NCBI GenBank assembly: GCA_035236585.1
Contig: CP141126.1
Location: forward strand, 11,979,001 to 12,043,000
Origin: Warburgia ugandensis
Lineage: Eukaryota; Streptophyta; Magnoliopsida; Canellales; Canellaceae
Reading direction: 5' to 3'
DNA length: 64,000 nucleotides
Shown piece after piece: positions 12,885-24,761 of the stretch (positions are counted from its first letter, which is position 1; each line of letters begins with the position of its first letter). The position numbers and the translations under genes are program-made. A model generated the notes under the pieces. That model searched no databases. It was not told where the DNA came from and saw nothing but the letters and a program-made list of their open reading frames with translations.

Positions 12885-13536
12885 CTCCGTCGCTTGCATT
12901 TTTCCTGTTTTTGATTGGTAAAAGTATCTCAAACACCTAGCGTCAAGAATCTCCTGTTTGGCGTTCCTCTCGTACGGCCCTCCAACGTTGGTTGGCATGA
13001 TAGGAAGCCTTGAAGGACCATCCATGACACAGATCTAGATATGCCTTTCTATCAGCTGCCATGTGAATGGTTAGAGTTTCACTTATCTACGAAGTATAAG
13101 CAACTACTGAAAGCAATTAATGGAATTAATTATACATATTCATGTTTATTGTGAGGTATATATTTTGAGTTTTTTACGAACATGGACTTGGCATGTATAC
13201 TACATCACAATCCTAATTAATGGTCCTAAAAGACTGGGTTTTTCAGCTTGTTCTAAAGAACAAAAATCTAGGAAGTGGTTGATGATTATCCAATTTTTTT
13301 ATTGGCAGTCTGCTTTGTTACAAGTTTGTGAGTGTTTCTTAAAGGCTCGTGGAAATGGAGTAGAGACCAGTTTACCAATCATCCAATGGCAATCTATCTG
13401 CAGGTAGGCTATTCTATGGCGTAGTGGGTCGAGTCCATTCACAAATCTAAGCCACTGATTTTTGTGTTTAAACAGAAGTCTTGGGAGTTGAAATTTAAGC
13501 AGCAGTGGCCTACACTCATCAACGAACACTCCACCT

Positions 13537-13597
13537 TAAAACCCATGACTTCAAGGTCACACGACAGCAACTCTACCGTTGCACCAAGACTTCCTTT
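13537..13597 (-). mobile_element. Au-type SINE head fragment
   Basis: Only the tRNA-like head survives, in reverse orientation: cccatgacttcaaggtcaca followed by ccgttgcaccaagacttcc. Confidence 0.7.
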
Positions 13598-14109
13598 CAA
13601 CGAGTACTCTACAAATAAAAACCTTAAATAGGACCATCTGACTCATTGACCGTTGCCCTTATCAAATAAATGGTTGGCATTGTTAAGATCAACAAGGAAC
13701 CAACTTCTGTATTTTGGCTCTAATATTTTCCAAGTGAAAATTTCCTTATCCAACATAAACTGCAATAATCATAGAGAGATCATATGGCGTTCTATCAACA
13801 ATTACAGAGTATAATTCTAGTTGGACGGGGTAAATTGCAGGTGCAGTGTAGATTCTAATGATCTAAACAGCTCAAGGGGACCCACTTATATATAAGCAAT
13901 TCCTGAGATACTTACCATTTGATGATTTTCATTGTTGAAATTTCCCAAAAGGATAGTGATTATCATATCTCAAGCCGCTTGTCCAGTTCTTGCCACTGAC
14001 GACCTGTAGTTGTTAGAATTATCCGATGGAGAAATTTTTTGGTTCATCACTTATCTAAGCTGTACCAGAAGATGACTAGTTTAAATCTCTAAATGTTTGC
14101 ATCATGCAT

Positions 14110-14520
14110 CTAATTATCTGGAATTCAACCAAGTCGAACTCAATTTGTACCTCAACTGATTTGCAAAATCGGTTTGTACTTTGTCTCCAAGATGAATTCC
14201 TTTAAAATCTCTCTTCAAATCACAATAACCTCATAAAAAGAAGAAGAAGCAACTTCATAATTCAATTCATTTCAGAAACAAGATCAAAATGGATAAAAAA
14301 TCTCAAGTTTCAAGAGAAATTGAAAGGCAAGAAGATCTTCACAAGTTTAGAAAATCTAAAACAAGAGTGGTAGAAAGATATAGTGTTGCAATTCTAACTT
14401 CAACTCTAGAACCATATACCTTTACAAATAGAAGAACCCTTAAATAGGTTTTCAAATAATGGGGAATCTCTTATTGAACCAAAGGTAGAGAAAGCCTTTA
14501 ACTGGTCAAAATGCACAAAC
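14110..14520. repeat. Dispersed repeat, probably LTR-derived (copy 1 of 3)
   Basis: Shares several segments in order with 17850-18260 and, less clearly, 20850-21050: an accuaagt-like stretch caattgatttgc/caactgatttgc, a tccaagatgaattcctt segment, caaatcacaataacctcata, and gagaaattgaaaggcaagaag. The repeat class is inferred from its position among LTR remnants. Confidence 0.45.
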
Positions 14521-14524
14521 TCTA

Positions 14525-14525
<1 letters not shown>

Positions 14526-14584
<59 letters not shown>
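14526..14584. repeat. GA microsatellite
   Basis: Nearly pure (GA)n run of about 58 bp. Confidence 0.95.
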
Positions 14585-14588
<4 letters not shown>

Positions 14589-14852
14589 GGTGCAAGGAGC
14601 AATAGTTTGAGCCCCCCTTTATAGCCAAGCTTGGTTCCCAAGGCAAGCCCTTTTGGGAAGCCCATAGACCTCACTATTCTTGCATCTCTTTGGTAGGCTC
14701 TAATGGAAAGGTATGGACATGTCAAGCCATCTCTGCAATGATGGCCCAAACATCCTGGACCTAACCTGACAGGCTGACTAGGCACTAACATGCCTAGGCT
14801 AAGTCACATTTAAAATCAAAAGACATTAGGGTAGCTGACATTTCAAGCCTAT

Positions 14853-15375
14853 TGTCACGGACAAGTGTTGCGAGGTCTGTAACCAAGGGCTGTAGACTCC
14901 AAAGGAGGCCTACTTAGCTCATGGACATGGCTTAAGGGACTTAGGCTCATTGTTGAAGGTCTATAGATCAAGGCCTGATTCTAGAAGACCTGGTTTTCTA
15001 GAAGTTTCCTTATAAATATCTAGAAAGAGAGCCTGCTAGATATTTATGTAAAGATTTCTTGAAAGGGTTTTAGAATGGTCCTTAACTATTAGATGGTTGA
15101 CATATGTATTAATCCTAGCCATCCATTGAGAAGGTGAATGGAGGAGAACAACTATAAATAGGGTAAAGCTCCTCACTTGTAACTCAACTTAGCTCAGTTA
15201 AGGTCAATACATTAGTAGGTTTCTCTTTTGAGTTCCTCTCATTGTTTTTTGTGGGTGAGTGAGTGTAACCCTAGCAAGTGAGAGTAGGAGTGGAAGGTTG
15301 ACTTGTGCCTAGCAAGAGGAATTGTGTATAAGTGTCGCAGAAGTTTAGCAAAGGCAAAACTATGACCCTGTAATA
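14853..15375 (+). repeat. 5' LTR of the LARD-like element
   Basis: Aligns end to end with 16255-16784. A TATA-like ctataaatagg near 15151 followed by gtaaagctcctcacttgtaa is shared by both LTRs and is a plausible retroelement promoter. Confidence 0.85.
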
Positions 15376-15443
15376 GTTAGTATCAGAGCAAGTTGAAGTG
15401 GCCGTTGCTTATCAAGTGTTGGAAAAAGCTCGTGGCAACATCA

Positions 15444-16030
15444 TGACAGGTGAGTTAGGAGTAACCAATATGCTAGTAGAGGTTCAGCAGAAGTCGAGGT
15501 GGAAAAAGTGCACAGACCTTTTTCCATAAACCCATCGTGGAAGTTGGCTTTGGACGTTCGGCTTTCTACTTTGGATGTGAGGCTTGGTAAGTTTGAACAA
15601 ATTGAATGCATTCATCGATGCCTTGAAAAGCCTCAAAGATGACATGTGAAATATGGTTGATGTGTTTGAGGTTATGGACGCTAAGACCACGAATAGAGGG
15701 GGATACATGTCTAATTGCTTTGAGTGCGTGGAAGGCAAGATGACCAATCTACATGAGGAAGTGGCTGGGTCGAAGGATATAGAGCTAGCAAGAAAATCCA
15801 CAACAAGTGTAGAGATGTCACAGCTAGATTTATCATGCCTAGGTGTTATAAGGTTGCTTGGGTCTAATGAGTTCTGGGAAAAGATAGTGATCAACAAAGG
15901 AGTTGATGCAACTGTTGGCATAAAGGAGAGTGTGCCACAACAGGACTCCACAAAGAGCGAGAACAAGCAAAGAAGTGCAAGTAGCACGATGAACCATAGC
16001 TACCACACTAACATGCAGGTGGCGCAATAG
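15444..16030 (+). pseudogene. Gag-like remnant inside the LARD-like element
   Basis: A frame opening at an ATG at 15444 soon meets stops. A second open stretch (15653-16030, 125 codons) begins MVDVFEVMDAK, continues with CVEGKMTNLHEEVAGSKD, and looks helical and charged, as in the coiled-coil start of some Ty3/gypsy Gag proteins. An upstream piece reads LALDVRLSTLDVRLGKFEQ. No zinc knuckle, protease or polymerase motif was found. Gag origin is inferred from position after the primer-binding site and from composition. Confidence 0.4.
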
Positions 16031-16254
16031 TAAAGGGTAGTGGCACAAAGGGGCAAGGATTCCCCTACATTGAAGAGGATAAAGAAGGTCCCCAATGGGC
16101 ACAAGCGTGGCTGGATGCCAATATGCAAGGTGAGAAATGAGGAGAGGCTCCTCACAAGAATCACTAGATAACATAGGATGCACCAAAGATGGAAGTTTGC
16201 AACACCGATGGAGATGTATTGACGAGGGCCTCGACATTATCAGGTGGGGGAGAA

Positions 16255-16784
16255 TGTCATGTACATACTTTGCAAAGTCCATGATCAAAGCCTGCAAACT
16301 CCAAGGGAAGCCTGCTTAGCGAATGGACATGGCCTAAGAGACTTAGGCCCATTGTTGAAGGTTTGTAGATCAAGGCCTGATTCTAGAAGGCCTGGTATCT
16401 AGAAGTTTCCTTGTAAATATCTACAAAAAGAAAAGACTAAATATTTATGTAGAGATTTTTAGAGAGGGTTCTAAAATGGTCCTCAACCATTAGATGGTTG
16501 ACATATGTATTAATCCTAGCCATCCATTGAGAAGGTGGATGGAGGAGAACAACTATAAATAGGGTAAAGCTCCTCACTTGTAACTCAACTTACCTCAATT
16601 AAGGTCAATACATTGGTAGGTTTCTTTTTTGAGTTTTGTTGAGTTCCTCTCATTACTTTTTGTGGGTGAGTGTGTAGCTCTAGCAAGTGAGAGTAAGAGT
16701 GGAAGGCTAACTTGTGCCTACCAAGAGGAGTTGCGCACAAGTGATGCACGGGTTTAGCAAAGGCAAAATTATGATCTCGTGACA
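16255..16784 (+). repeat. 3' LTR of the LARD-like element
   Basis: Partner of 14853-15375, preceded by the polypurine tract and ending tcgtgaca. Confidence 0.87.
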
Positions 16785-18840
16785 CTATGCTCTTAAAAGT
16801 AATATAAGGAAGTGAGAGAGTATTTATAAAAAGTGAAAACTTCTGCCAACTTCCAATGTGGGACTAAATATTGTGTGTTGTCTTCAAAAGACAAGTTTAA
16901 ATTTACATGATATTTGAGTTTCCTTCCAAAATTAGTGAAAGACTAATTTTCACGAATACCCATTTGTTTTAAGAAGTTTTGTACAAATGTTTTATAACTT
17001 AATATTTATTAAAAATAATTTCAATAACCTCTCACTTATTTTAAGTTAAAAACGACTCTTGAAACATTCCTCATTTGTTTGAAGTTAAAACAAAAAATAG
17101 TGGTAAAGTACATATCAAAATAAAATTGATGTAAAGAAATTTTGACATTCAAATAAGATCTGTGTATTAAAGAAAGTAAATAGAGTTTTGAACTTGCTCC
17201 TAATGTATATGAAGTCTTGGACTTGCTCCTAATGTATACACTTCAAGAAGTAACTAGGTAACTACCAAATTGAATCCTACAACTCACCAAGTGCTTTAGA
17301 GACAAATCTAAGCCTCATAAGAGGTGGGGTAAACCTCCACACTTGGAATATGTGAGTCCATACATAGTGTTCCTATATACACCATAGCCCAAAAAGAGAC
17401 AGCTCTACATACTTATTAAAACATAATTTATCTTTAATATTATAGGTCATATTACATACACCACGGGAATCAGTTTTATTCATAAATAATTGCATTACAT
17501 TCAATAAATCTAGAAAGCTTGTTTGTTCCTTGGAACTTAGTCAATAACACTAGGTACGATTGCAGCTACTGATCAATGATAGGTCTTTAAGCCAACTACT
17601 CTAGATATTTTCACCACCTGCTCTCTTCTTAGTTTCCACATACGTAGGGTATCAAATTTTATGTTCCCATCTTCTAACATTTGTGCCACAAATGATCATG
17701 ACATGTTAGTAATCACCATGTTTGAGTTAAGAAACTCATCTTTTCTAGGTTCACATAATATATGGAGGTATAATTATCTTTAAATTATTAGAATTCTTGC
17801 ACAAAACTAATCTAATGAACCTTAGAAGCACATATCAAAATGCACTTCTTGGAGATAATTGAAGCCTCCCAAGAAGTGCATCAATATGACAATTCTATCT
17901 CCTAGATTCAACCAAGCTAGGCTTAATATATACCTCAATTGATTTGCATTATCAAAATCAGTCCGTACTTTTTCTACAAGATAAATGCCTTAAAAAATAA
18001 AGTCTTCAAATCATAATGAACCTCATAAGGAGAAGCAATACCAAAATGCCATTCACTTTAGAAATAAGATCAAAATAGATCAGAAATATGAAGAATAAAG
18101 AGAAATTGAAAGGCGGGAAGAACTTCACAAGTTCAAAAACTTCAAAAGAAGAGTACTAAAAAGAGATACTCGCGATCCCATCTTTCTAACTTAAACTCTA
18201 AAACCAGATATTTTCACAACTAAAAAAACCCTCCAAGAGAATGTCAATAATAGGAAAAGCTTTTTACTTCAATGTGATAAAAACAGGCCTCTCCAGGGGC
18301 ATATAGTTGGTCAAGGGTTCAAGGTGCTCATAGGCGTGTATTAAACATTCAAAATAATGATATGAAGACTTTATCTCTATTCTAAGCTGCAAATAGCAAG
18401 GCATAAAATCACCATGCAAATAACTCAACCATGCAATTTAAGTGCCTGTATGAGTCGTGCTATCTTGCCGTGTATTAGGGGTGCAGACTGATATGTCAAC
18501 ACATGACCTGAAAATCAATATTCAGAGGTCCATCTATAAAATGATGAAAATACCCAACTCTAAAGATAAGAAAAACGACATGCGTTTGCATTGGTATGGA
18601 CGTCGAAGCAACGGATGGGAGGAGCCATGTGATATCATCTTGCATCAGTTATCCGTTGATGAATTCGTTAAGTGCTGAATTAGACAACTTTTGTAGCTAT
18701 GCAACTTTAGTCTTGAACGTGATAAAGGATAGGAAAGTGACACATGCCACCTTATTTTATTGTAAAAAAAAAACGGTTATAACTTTGAGTGGGCCAAGGT
18801 TTTCAAAGATCTTAACGATTCATAATCTTCGATAGGGTAT
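16785..18840. repeat. AT-rich intergenic DNA with a dispersed repeat
   Basis: 17850-18260 is a second copy of the repeat at 14110-14520. A 29-bp direct repeat of acttgctcctaatgtata occurs at 17192 and 17221. Nothing else is recognised. Confidence 0.45.
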
Positions 18841-19385
18841 TGTCATAGGGTCATAGTTTCACCTATGATAAATTCATGCGATACTTGTGCTCAACTCTTT
18901 TGCAGCATATAAGTAAGCCTTTGATTCTTACTGTCACTTGTTAGGGCTATATTCACTCACCCACTAAAGTAATGAGAAGAACTCAGAAAGAGATTTTGCT
19001 CAAAGAGAACTTGTTAACTCTTGCTTGAGATACAACTAAATTGTCTAAGTTGATTACAAGTGAGGAGCTAACACCTATTTATACATATTCACCCCGCCTA
19101 CCTCCTCAATAGATGACTAGAATTATTCCAAGTTTTAATACATTAACGACACAGATCGTATTTGGAACTCTCCTACTCTTTCTAGACTTTACCATTCTTC
19201 TAGAGTATTCTAGACTACTTCAAAAGATTTAAAATATTTATAAGGATTTCTTCAGAAATTAAGTATTTTGGAATAAGGTTTTGCACTAGAGATCCAAGAA
19301 TGCAGGCTAAGTCTTTTCGGCCACATCCATGAGTTGAGCAGACCTTCCTTAGAGCCTACGGGCCTTGCAAAGTAAGTCTATGAAA
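18841..19385 (-). mobile_element. Solo LTR related to the LARD-like element
   Basis: The reverse complement follows the 14853/16255 LTRs: tgtcatagggtcatag at the left end, the promoter-like block around gtgaggagctaacacctatt (19062-19081), and ccttgcaaagtaagtctatg near the right end. No second LTR or internal region adjoins it. Flanking pentamers do not match, so the ends are eroded or slightly misplaced. Confidence 0.65.
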
Positions 19386-19395
19386 CCACGCTCTG

Positions 19396-19520
19396 TAGTT
19401 CTCATCTATTGAATAATCCCAGCAACTCTTAGTTTCAGTTGTAAAATGGAGAGTAAAAACTTTTACCGTTCATTTTACAACTGAAAATAGTAGCAAAGAT
19501 CATTCAACGGATGAGAATTT
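19396..19520. repeat. Compact hairpin / foldback element
   Basis: Nearly complete palindrome with a minimal loop. ttcagttgtaaaatg (19434-19448) pairs with cattttacaactgaa (19470-19484); outer arms pair ctcatctattgaat with attcaacggatgag. The arms meet around gtaaaaacttttac (19453-19466). Confidence 0.75.
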
Positions 19521-20849
19521 TGAAACACCTCCCACCTGTGTGAAGGATAATACAATGAATGATAAAGGGGATGAGCTTAGAGAGAATGATTAGGAGTTCT
19601 TGTAAGTGGAAGCATGTAGTAGCAGACGCGGACAAATTCTTTATGCAAGCCTACAAAACGAGTTACCACTAGAGCAGATTAAATAAGGAGAACCGAGTCG
19701 GGATCTCCTTGGTTCTATCAAGATTTGTTTTCTTTTTTGAATACCAAAAACAAGCATGACGTCATTATGAACATAGAGTTCTAGGGTATAGAACCTCAGA
19801 AAAGGGCAGGTGAACTTATAGCCGTTCTTGCCGTTTAGCGAGGGGCTCAAGAGAAAAATCAAGGGGCACATATATAACAATCATACGGTAAGAAATGGTT
19901 AAGAAGTCTTTGATGCTCAGTTGCTCGCTACTCGGCTCTTATTAATTCATAAATAAACATGACTTGACTTGAAGACAAACGACTAACTTCTGAATTCAAA
20001 TTTGTAAGTGGACAAGATTAACGGTCAAATTACACCTAACATGTTTGATCAATCGTTTGTGTATCTACGTAATCAGTCTCTATAGATTATGTGAACACAA
20101 GCCGAAAGTTCAAGTGGGTGTTCATATTTCCTGAATCCAGACCATTCATTTGGAGGCCTTGTCTTAGACGAGCCATGCCCGAAGATCTCATCCACTCGAT
20201 GATTCCATCCTTTAATTTTCTCAGAGAAAACGTATATTTTTCAAAACATAATATCGTTGCTAACTATATACCACATAACGATGGGTTTACCGTTGCCTAT
20301 CTTTACATTACACATGGCAATAGATAAAGCATGCCCAGTCATCCATTTAGTGGGGCCAATCCAAAATGATCACTGACTGAAAATTCCACCACTGTTCAAA
20401 GCTACTGTAACTAGCTGTCTCTCATAATGTCAATTCACCTTTGCTTTGACAAGCTGCTTCCATCAGCTGGTTGTTTCAACTTTACAATGATGGTCCTGTG
20501 CCAAAATTGGATTAATTATCATTTTATCTGCCTAAATATGAAGGTTTATTATATAAAAGTAAAATTTGCAACTCTCCGAAACCAATGGAAAATACACATA
20601 GTTGATCCAATGGTGATGATCACATCTCTGTATAAGATTAAAATACATTACAACAAATGTATCCATCAATAAAGTCAATTTGATTTAAAATTAAATTTCA
20701 ATCAATAATAAAATTCATACCATCACCAAAGTTGTTTGATCTTTTTCTAAGGGAGATGTTGTATATTGCAATCATCTTTCTTTTGCTTTTCTGACTTTTA
20801 ACAACATTAACAAAAAATAATTTGATGAATTTTATATTAGAGGTGCGCT

Positions 20850-21050
20850 TGTAGCAGCTTCTTGAAGATAATTGAAGCCTCTCAAAATGTGGCGGTTTTA
20901 CTTTGGAATTTAATTACGTCAGACTCAATTTGTACACTGATTTGTACAATTAGAATCGTTAGGTACGTAGTCTCCAAATGAATGCCTTAAAATTATTTTC
21001 TCAAATAAATTTGTGATATGTGTACGTAAATATCAAATAATTAAGAATAG
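20850..21050. repeat. Dispersed repeat, copy 3
   Basis: Shares cttcttgaagataattgaag and the following gactcaatttgtac segment with 17850-18260. Diverged; ends approximate. Confidence 0.4.
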
Positions 21051-21091
21051 TGACCTTGAAAGACCACAAAGGCAGCAATCTCAATCAATTA

Positions 21092-21375
21092 ACCAAGCCA
21101 ATATTGAAGAGTACCCATGAAAGACAATACAAAGAGAAAATTATCAATGGATTAATCAAGATAATATTTAGAGTTTTGAAAGACGACGAGATCAGTCGAT
21201 AAATCAAGACAATATTTAGATGTCTCAAAGATGATAAGAAGAGAAATCTTAGTCAATCAGTCAAGACAATACTACAAGTCTTGAAAGCAGACAAGAAGGA
21301 AAATCTCAGTCAATATGTTAAGATAATGTTTAGAGGTCTTAAAAGTAGATAAGAAGAGAAATCTCTACAAAATAA
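21092..21375. repeat. Degenerate minisatellite, ~58-bp unit
   Basis: About five diverged units anchored on (a)tcaagacaatattt-like cores at 21092, 21154, 21202, 21260 and 21318, each followed by agaagagaaatct-like text. Confidence 0.6.
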
Positions 21376-21689
21376 CTCTTAGAACTAGAAAGAAAAAGGG
21401 GATAATGAATCGGTTCATGGAGGAATCACCTGGGCTCCCCTTTTATATTGAAAAGCTTACTTGGCCATCAAGTATCTTTGCTTGATCCTGAATTCTACGA
21501 GGATTACTTGGTTGGTAAGGTGTTGAATCTAAACATAAATGAGACCTGGCAAGCAAATTCACATATATTTAATTTCTTTTCCATTTAGGAAACTAATTTC
21601 GATTTTCCATTCATATAGATCTTGGTTCCTTATTTATGCAAGATAATGCTAAATGCTCCTCACCACACTGCTCTCTCAATGCTTAAACA

Positions 21690-22610
21690 GATGGAGAACA
21701 GTGTGGTGAAGCCATGCAGTATCACTTACAATCCATTAATGGCTTCTGTAAGGTGGACAAGATGGCTGAGGCCCAGGAATTGGTAAATGACATGGAGAAG
21801 AAGGTAGTGTGACCAAACATGCTCATTGATGGGCACTTCAAATTTGGTATTTCGTAAGATGCTATTGGGTTGTTTGAGGAGATAACGCAGATGGGACTTC
21901 CCCAAATATGATAACATATAACACTGTGACCGACGGTCATTGCAAGGAGGAGAGGTTGTCCGAGGCTGAAGAGTTGGTTCTCAGAACAAAGGTTGAAGGT
22001 TTTGAGTCCTGATGCATTCACGTAAAACTCCTTGATCAATGGATACTGCAGACTCGGCAATACTCGGAAAGCTTTGGAGATATAAAGACAGATGCCAAGT
22101 TTAGGTGTCAGACCTACTTTAATTACATATCATACGCCAGTGAACAAGATTGAGGAGAAAGGAGGTGTTCAGGATGTAGACCAGCTCCGCCAGGAAATGC
22201 TGGAAAATAATCTTGTTCCTGATCAAATTATATATAGTTCACTGATCCGAACAAATTCTAGGTTTGGAGATGTCCAGAAGGCATTTCATCCATACACCAA
22301 GAGATGGTTGAACAAGGAGTGACACCCGATGAGATGACCTATACCAATTTGATTATGGGACATTGAAGAAGGAAAGTTGCAACAAGCAGACGATCTCTGT
22401 GTATATGAATGAGAAGGGTCTGCTTCCTAGTACAGTCACTCATAGCTTGCTGATTGACGGTCACTGCAAATTAAGCGAATTACAATGGGACATATGATTT
22501 CTTCATTGAAATGGATGGGAAGGGTTTCTTTCCCAGTGCTTATACTTGCAATGAACTGTTAAATGGTCCCAGAAGTGAGGGTGGAAGAGGCTCAGCTTCT
22601 CTGCCGTGAC
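21690..22610 (+). pseudogene. Pentatricopeptide repeat (PPR) protein pseudogene, P-class
   Basis: Successive 35-residue PPR units can be read only by changing frame. Pieces include SITYNPLM, NGFCKVDKMAEAQELVNDM, MITYNTVTDGHCKEERLSEA, NSLINGYCRLGNTRKALEI, and an open stretch 22092-22322 with VRPTLITYHTPVNKIEEKGG and LVPDQIIYSSLI. TYN(P/T)-type starts and GxCK(x)G-type turns are PPR hallmarks. At least four in-frame stops and several frameshifts break the frame, and no start or organelle-targeting segment survives. PPR proteins normally act on organellar RNA; this copy is dead. Confidence 0.88.
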
Positions 22611-23103
22611 ACCAAGGAAAATGGGGTGAGATGGAGCTGCAATGAACCCCCGTCTCTCCATTGTTGAGTTGTAAGATAGCTAGTTCTCTCTTTCTGCATA
22701 AATTGTCAACAGCTAAATGATACCCCACAGCATTACGTAGAAAAGGGTACTATTATATTTAATTGGAACGTGATTCAGAGAATACATGCCATGTTATTTA
22801 ATTTTCACATATTTCATTCGTGTACATATATATATTGTGTATTAATTCTGATACACATGTTGCTTTGAGTTGTCAACATTTGCCACCAGGAGTTGGAAGT
22901 AGTTTTATGTTTTAAGTGGAAACCGCACAACCTTTGCTGTCAATTGCATTGTTGCATTATGTTGGTAAAAGAGCTTTTCTTATGTTATCACTCTTATACG
23001 TGCTTTGTCGAGTATTTATACCAGCAAAGGTCTTTGCCCTCTGTTCATACAGAGTTACAAGCACTGCAACTTCAGATTAAATAAGCTTACCATCACTAGC
23101 CTA

Positions 23104-23287
23104 AAAAAGGGCAGTCCTAGTGCACAAAGCTCCCGTGTATGCAGGGTTCAAGGAAAGGGCAGACTATAAGGGTTTATAGTATGTAGTCTTACCTTGCATT
23201 TTGCAAGTGGCTTTTTCCATGCCTTGAACCCGTGACCTCAAGGTCATATGACGACAACTCTACTGTTGCTCCAAGGCTCCCCTTCCT
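23104..23287 (-). mobile_element. Au-type SINE, full length
   Basis: Reverse-orientation copy from aagggcagtcctagtgcac to ctccaaggctcccctt. Flanked by an 18-bp duplication with one mismatch (cttaccatcactagccta at 23086-23103; right copy 23288-23305). Confidence 0.93.
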
Positions 23288-23724
23288 TACCACCACTAGC
23301 CTATGTGAGATATATTGATATTTCAGGCAACATGGATGCAATGATCTATGCTATAAGTTAGAATCATGAGAAAATATTTTAAAAACTTTTGGATTAAATG
23401 AAGCCATGACACTTAATAGAGGGAAATGCAGAAACAATATTCATGGACGACCCCTAATCAGGATAAGGCCTAGATAATGGTGATAATGATTACATTATTG
23501 CTTCTAATCAACAATTGGAGTACCAAAATAGGACTTGATGGTCATACTTAAAATTTGTGAGCGACATTACGATGGTGTGTAAGATTTTGTGATTAAAGAA
23601 CTTACTAGTTTTAGCCGTATGAGAAAAAGTCTACTCCTTCCCAACCGCAGTATACAGGAAGCTCCTCCATTTACCAATAAGGGTGAAGAAGTGCACCACA
23701 AATAGTAAAAACTAATTTTATTAT

Positions 23725-23817
23725 GGGCTGCTTACTATAGGCTCTTGTGGTCCACCCCTTCCTCGGACCCTGCATAGGTGGGAGCTTTGTACACCGGGAC
23801 CGCCTTTTTTTATGTCT
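23725..23817 (+). mobile_element. Au-type SINE 3' half
   Basis: Starts abruptly at gggctgcttactataggctc and runs to gtacaccgggaccgcc plus T tail. The tRNA-like head is absent. Confidence 0.8.
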
Positions 23818-24283
23818 ATCGATATTTAAAATTATGTCACTTCAGGGTAAGAAATCAGGGGAAGGAAATTTTCAGGACTTAGACCACCATCTAGTAATTC
23901 TAAGAACTAAAAGTGGCTTTAGATAACCAAGCTCACGCCTGATTGCTTTGATGGATGTCCTTCCACCATGGCAGCTTAGTGCCCTTCCAAAAGCTAGGAT
24001 CCAAGATCAAAGGAACTGCAGTGACCTAAGGCTATATGCACCACAATCTCAGTCCCTTCGAGTTTAAATTATGAATCTGCTTCAGAGATTTGTTTTCACG
24101 TGGCACTGTTCCATCATTTAATTCTAAACATCGCAGAGATGGTGGGCGCCAAGAAACCAGAACATGAGTGGAAATGATATTAGACAATGAATTGATTCCA
24201 GCTCCTTCGAACAGGATGTCTCAGTGTAGATGACCTGCTCCTGCGCTGCATTACTTGATTTTCATTCTTCTTCTGAGGCAATG

Positions 24284-24509
24284 TTTAAAAGGACAGCCCA
24301 TTGAAGCTCCCGCTTATGCAGGGTCTAGGAAGGGGCGGACCACAAGAGCTTATAGTAGGCAGCCTTACCTTGTATTTTTATAAGAAGCTGTTTCCACTCC
24401 TTGAACCCATGACCTCAAGATCGCATGACGACAACTTTTACCGTTGCGCAAGGCTTCCCTTCTAGGTCACATGGTGACAACTTTTAACGTTGTGCCAAGG
24501 CTCCCCTTT
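24284..24509 (-). mobile_element. Au-type SINE with duplicated head
   Basis: Complete reverse-orientation copy (24284-24462) followed by an extra ~47-bp copy of its tRNA-like head (24463-24509, aggtcacatggtgacaac through caaggctcccctttt). The whole unit is flanked by a perfect 11-bp duplication tgaggcaatgt (24273-24283 and 24510-24520), so the extra head lies within the insertion. Confidence 0.88.
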
Positions 24510-24561
24510 TGAGGCAATGTAAAGGATAAAATTATCTCTGCCAGTTATGAAAATCAGTTGA

Positions 24562-24742
24562 AGAGGAGCCTTGGCACAATGGTAGAGTTGTCGCCATGTG
24601 ACCTTAAGGTCACGGGTTCAAGGCATGGAAACAGCCTTTTGCAAAATGAAAGGTAATGCTGTATACTATTGACCTTTGTAGTCTACCCCTGTCCCGAACC
24701 CTGCATACAAGGGAGGAGCTTTGTGCACTGGGCTGCCCTTTT
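24562..24742 (+). mobile_element. Au-type SINE, full length
   Basis: Box A-like tggcacaatgg (24572-24582) and box B-like gggttcaaggc (24614-24624) are easily seen. Flanked by a 19-bp duplication with one mismatch (agttatgaaaatcagttga at 24543-24561; right copy 24743-24761). Confidence 0.94.
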
Positions 24743-24761
24743 AGTTATGAAAATCAATTGA

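Larger units (their letters stand above)
14853..16784 (+). mobile_element. Complete non-autonomous LTR retrotransposon (LARD-like)
   Basis: Two directly repeated LTRs (14853-15375 and 16255-16784) flank an internal region of only 879 bp. The LTRs begin TGTCA; the 3' copy ends TGACA. Next to the 5' LTR is a primer-binding site tagtatcagagc (15378-15389), one mismatch from the plant initiator-Met tRNA type TGGTATCAGAGC. A polypurine tract aggtgggggagaa (16242-16254) abuts the 3' LTR. Flanks share ctat (14849-14852 and 16785-16788), a weak candidate target-site duplication. No protease, reverse transcriptase or integrase is visible, so it must have moved in trans. LTR divergence suggests an old insertion. 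Confidence 0.88.

Noticed and set aside
12498..13025. 175-codon minus-strand frame
   Set aside because: It reads through two degenerate SINEs and has no recognisable domain.
24562..24742. Possible tRNA gene from box A and box B matches
   Set aside because: The boxes belong to the tRNA-derived head of a SINE with a target-site duplication; no complete cloverleaf is formed.
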